6,975 nt of DNA from Anaerolineae bacterium CG2_30_58_95 (GTDB lineage Bacteria > Chloroflexota > Anaerolineae > Anaerolineales > Villigracilaceae), in NCBI GenBank assembly GCA_001872165.1, contig MNXK01000236.1, positions 1 through 6,975 of the forward strand. The letters are read 5' to 3'. The position numbers and the translations under genes are program-made. The notes beneath the pieces are model-generated. The model saw only the letters and a list, made by a program, of their open reading frames with translations, ran no database searches and was not told the origin of the DNA. This document shows positions 4,818-6,975 of this stretch, one piece after another; the first letter of the stretch is position 1; each line of letters begins with the position of its first letter.

Positions 4818-6203
4818 CTACTCGCCAGCCGTCTTTTCCAGGATCGCCTGCTGAAAACGCTCACGCACGCCCTCGAAAGGAATGCGCTGCATGATCGGGT
4901 CGAAGAAACCTTCGACGAGTAGACGCTCGGCGTCTTCGGTCGGGATGCCGCGCGATCTCAGATAGAACAGCGGCTCCTCTTCGAGCTTGCCAACCGTCAC
5001 GCCGTGCGTGCAACGGACATCATCCGCCAGGATCTCGAGGCCGGGGATGGAATCGGCGCGCGCCTGCGGGCTGAGTACCAGGTTTCGATTGGCCTGGTAG
5101 CCGTCCGTTTTCTGGGCGGCCGGGGCGACGTAGATCATGCCCTGCCAGACCGAGCGGCTCCTGCCTTTCAGCGCACCTTTGAAAAGCAAATCGCTGGTGG
5201 TGTGTGGCGCCAGGTGGTTCTGCTGAGTATCATGGTCGAGGTGCTGGATGCCGTCCGTGAAATAGAACCCGGACATTCGGCCTGTCGCGCCATCCCCGAC
5301 CAGATCCAACTCTGAGAAATTCTTCGTCAGCCGCGAACCGACCGCGCCGAAGATCCAATCCAGGTTGCCGCGGCGACCGACCTGGACGCGCTCGTGGCTG
5401 AAATTCCAAACCTGCTTTCCCCAGGATTGGAGCTCGACGAATTTCAGATTGGCGTCGTCAGCCACTTTGATCTCCACAATACCTGCGTGGAGCGTGGAGC
5501 GTGGAGGGTGGAGGGTGGAGGGTGGAGCGAGGAGAGTGGACGGAGAGGCGGATTCATGGACATAGGTGACGGACGCACCCTCGTCCACCCAGACCAGGAT
5601 GTGAGAGAGATGCGCCAAATCCTCGCCAGGGCCCCACAGGATGCTGTGCAATGGTTGTTCGACTTTCACGCCTTTGGGAACGTAAAGCACGATCCCATTT
5701 TGCGCCAACGCGCCGGCCAGGGCGGCGAACTTACCTTCTTCGGGACGGACGATCTGCCCAACCATCCCGGCGACCAATTCGGGATACTGGCGTTCAGCGG
5801 TGAATAAATCGGTAAAGATCACTCCCTGGCGATTCAGCGATTCATCGAGAGTCAGCGAGGCAGCTCCCCTTCCGCCTGGGAGCAAGATAACCTGTCCACC
5901 GTGCTGATTGCTAACCAATGGTCTGAGCAATTCGTCCGGGACAGGAGGCAGGTCTGCGTAAGCGCCTTCGGCGGGCAAGCGGAACTGGTCGGCAGGCATG
6001 GAGCGCAAATCCGTGCGCCGCCACGCTTCCTCGGCGGTTGTCGGCAAGGCAAGGCGGGAGTATATCTCCCAGGCTTTCTGGCGGTAATCAGCCAGCGCGC
6101 CGGAAGGAATATCCTTAGCCGTGAAAGTGAATTCACGACTGGCGGTCTCGACGCGGCGGGTTCTCGAAACAACCACCTTCGCTTTCTCAGTCTTGACACT
6201 CAT
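4818..6203 (-). CDS. sufD: SufD, Fe-S cluster assembly complex subunit
   Basis: Partner of SufB in the SufBCD scaffold, needed for iron uptake and cluster building in the cytoplasm. The 461-residue protein has the SufD order: an N-terminal helical part with AEEAWRRTDLR (57-67), a long beta-helix core (VPKGVKVEQPLHSILW at 175-190; NLDWIFGAVGSRLTKN, 280-295), and the C-terminal helical part RSRGIPTEDAERLLVEGFF (416-434). Cys398 and His400 in ADDVRCTHG correspond to E. coli SufD Cys358 and His360. Between VTYVHES and GIVEIKV, residues 218-239 are a Ser-Thr-Leu-His-Pro-rich stretch encoded by a heptamer tandem repeat, not expected in the family. The frame stays open, so the gene seems intact. The ATG at 6203 has GAGG 11 nt upstream. 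It follows sufB by 72 bp. Call secure; effect of the insertion unknown. Confidence 0.95.
   Translation of the reverse strand: MSVKTEKAKVVVSRTRRVETASREFTFTAKDIPSGALADYRQKAWEIYSRLALPTTAEEAWRRTDLRSMPADQFRLPAEGAYADLPPVPDELLRPLVSNQHGGQVILLPGGRGAASLTLDESLNRQGVIFTDLFTAERQYPELVAGMVGQIVRPEEGKFAALAGALAQNGIVLYVPKGVKVEQPLHSILWGPGEDLAHLSHILVWVDEGASVTYVHESASPSTLLAPPSTLHPPRSTLHAGIVEIKVADDANLKFVELQSWGKQVWNFSHERVQVGRRGNLDWIFGAVGSRLTKNFSELDLVGDGATGRMSGFYFTDGIQHLDHDTQQNHLAPHTTSDLLFKGALKGRSRSVWQGMIYVAPAAQKTDGYQANRNLVLSPQARADSIPGLEILADDVRCTHGVTVGKLEEEPLFYLRSRGIPTEDAERLLVEGFFDPIMQRIPFEGVRERFQQAILEKTAGE
5488..5550. repeat. Heptamer tandem array inside sufD
   Basis: Nine consecutive 7-nt units on the plus strand: TGGAGCG twice, TGGAGGG three times, TGGAGCG, AGGAGAG, TGGACGG, AGAGGCG. 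Six units are near-identical and the last three degenerate. Nine units make 63 bp, a whole number of codons, so the sufD frame is kept. Read in sufD it gives a seven-residue period: STLLAPP, STLHPPR, STLHAGI (residues 222-242). Confidence 0.85.
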
Positions 6204-6220
6204 TCTACATCAATCCTCAA

Positions 6221-6283
6221 CTACCCTCAGCCCTCTGCCATCTGCCATCAGCCATCAGCCATCCGCCATTTGCTATCAGCCAA
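6221..6283. repeat. Heptamer tandem array over the sufB stop
   Basis: Nine 7-nt units on the plus strand: CTACCCT, CAGCCCT, CTGCCAT twice, CAGCCAT twice, CCGCCAT, TTGCTAT, CAGCCAA. The consensus on the coding strand is close to TGATGGC. The array fills most of the 72-bp sufB-sufD gap and runs into the last codons of sufB; the TGA stop (6276-6278) lies in a unit. It differs in sequence from the array in sufD but has the same period and the same unit count. Confidence 0.8.
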
Positions 6284-6975
6284 TCGAGCCTTCCATCTGC
6301 AATTGGATCAACCGGTTCATTTCAACCGCATACTCCATCGGCAACTCCTTGACCAGCGGCTCGATGAAGCCGGAGACAACCATGCTGGTGGCTTGCTCAG
6401 CGCTCAGGCCACGACTCATCAGGTAGAAAAGCTGCTCCTCGCCCACTTTGGAGACCGAGGCTTCGTGCCCGATGCTGACATCGTCCTCGTCAATTTCAAT
6501 AGTAGGATAGGTATCCGTGCGGGACTTTGGATCGAGCAGGAGGGCGTCGCAAACCACGTTCGAGCGGACGCCGTGCGCGCCTTTATAGACCTTGAGCAGG
6601 CCGCGGTACGAGGCGCGTCCGCCACCCTTGCTGATGGACTTGGAGGTCACCTTGGACGAGGTATTCGGCGCAAAATGCACCATCTTGCTGCCCGCATCCT
6701 GGTGTTGGCCGGGGCCGGCGAAGGCCATCGAGAGCATCTCGCCATGCGCGCCAGGTTCCATCAGGTAGCAGGAGGGATACTTCATCGTGACCTTGGAATT
6801 GTGCACAATGAAACCCTGCGAAATGAAATTGCCTGTGCCGTCCACTTCGATATCCCACGTGGGGACATCATGTTCTGTCGGTTCAGACACTTCGACTTTG
6901 ACGATTTCGACATCCTCGCCCAATGTCAGGGTAGAACGCCCCACCGTCCGCCGCATCTGATTTTGACGGGGTTTC
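6276..6975 (-). CDS. sufB: SufB, 3' part, interrupted by an intein (partial)
   Basis: Core scaffold subunit of the SufBCD complex. The frame is open to the right edge, so the true start lies outside. After the intein end, the SufB C-terminal part of 173 residues begins [12 protein letters not shown] and runs through [21 protein letters not shown] to the end [14 protein letters not shown], all typical of SufB. It keeps the Cys in [10 protein letters not shown] that corresponds to E. coli Cys405 and the His-Glu pair of [11 protein letters not shown] that corresponds to His433-Glu434, residues known to matter for cluster assembly. The segment before Ser at 6795-6797 is intein, not SufB. An internal ATG at 6956 is not a believable start, because the intein reads on upstream of it. 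The gene precedes sufD in the same direction. sufC is expected upstream but not seen. Confidence 0.95.
   Translation of the reverse strand, partial: KPRQNQMRRTVGRSTLTLGEDVEIVKVEVSEPTEHDVPTWDIEVDGTGNFISQGFIVHNSKVTMKYPSCYLMEPGAHGEMLSMAFAGPGQHQDAGSKMVHFAPNTSSKVTSKSISKGGGRASYRGLLKVYKGAHGVRSNVVCDALLLDPKSRTDTYPTIEIDEDDVSIGHEASVSKVGEEQLFYLMSRGLSAEQATSMVVSGFIEPLVKELPMEYAVEMNRLIQLQMEGSIG
6798..6975 (-). other. C-terminal end of an intein in SufB
   Basis: In-frame segment of at least 59 residues directly before the SufB C-terminal part. It ends [21 protein letters not shown], which fits intein block F (the D-I-E-V...NFIxxG stretch) and block G (FIVHN) with the penultimate His and terminal Asn needed for splicing. 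The first extein residue is Ser, a valid nucleophile. The junction lies between 6798 and 6797, before the conserved SKVTMKYP of SufB. The N-terminal splicing blocks and any homing endonuclease are beyond the window, so full-length, mini or split form cannot be told. The terminal residues suggest it can splice. Confidence 0.93.

Noticed and set aside
5488..5550. CRISPR array
   Set aside because: Units are 7 nt with no spacers; this is a plain tandem repeat.

Overview
All genes supported here lie on the minus strand, so the biological order runs from the high coordinates to the low ones. The core is a SUF iron-sulfur cluster assembly operon. In transcription order it holds sufB (3' part only, carrying the C-terminal end of an intein), sufD, a 98-residue gene of unknown function with its own candidate promoter, sufS (cysteine desulfurase), a short SufU/IscU-type protein, and a small Rieske-type [2Fe-2S] ferredoxin. 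Downstream come a UPF0175 antitoxin / DUF3368 PIN-domain toxin pair (4-bp ATGA overlap) and hisS (histidyl-tRNA synthetase), whose stop codon lies just inside the left edge. sufC and the start of sufB are not visible; they would be expected beyond the right edge.

Layout: 8-1294 hisS; 1337-2094 toxin-antitoxin pair; 2095-2219 an intergenic gap with a small hairpin and a doubled octamer but no convincing terminator; 2220-2570 Rieske protein; 2599-2994 sufU; 3004-3146 a nested palindromic repeat element that fills the sufS-sufU gap almost exactly; 3148-4374 sufS; 4377-4673 the unknown gene; 4674-4817 its leader with a promoter-like sequence and a hairpin; 4818-6203 sufD with a heptamer-repeat insertion inside the coding region; 6204-6275 a gap made largely of a second heptamer array; 6276-6975 the sufB 3' part.

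How the genes should work together (known for the families): SufS takes sulfur from cysteine as an enzyme-bound persulfide. A SufU-type partner accepts the sulfur or serves as scaffold. SufB and SufD, with the ATPase SufC, build the cluster. The Rieske ferredoxin is a plausible client or electron donor. The 98-residue protein is an unexplained cistron inside this set.

Organism: a moderately GC-rich bacterium. The SUF gene order with a SufU-type protein, a UPF0175/PIN module, a palindromic TGTCATTGCGAG-type dispersed repeat and short 7-8-nt tandem arrays in gaps together recall Chloroflexota of the Anaerolineae type. This is an inference from memory of such genomes and is not proven by the window. 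The most unusual content is the repeat load (heptamer array inside SufD, heptamer array over the SufB stop, palindrome between sufS and sufU), the SufB intein, the unknown cistron, and a SufU homologue without the SufU insertion.
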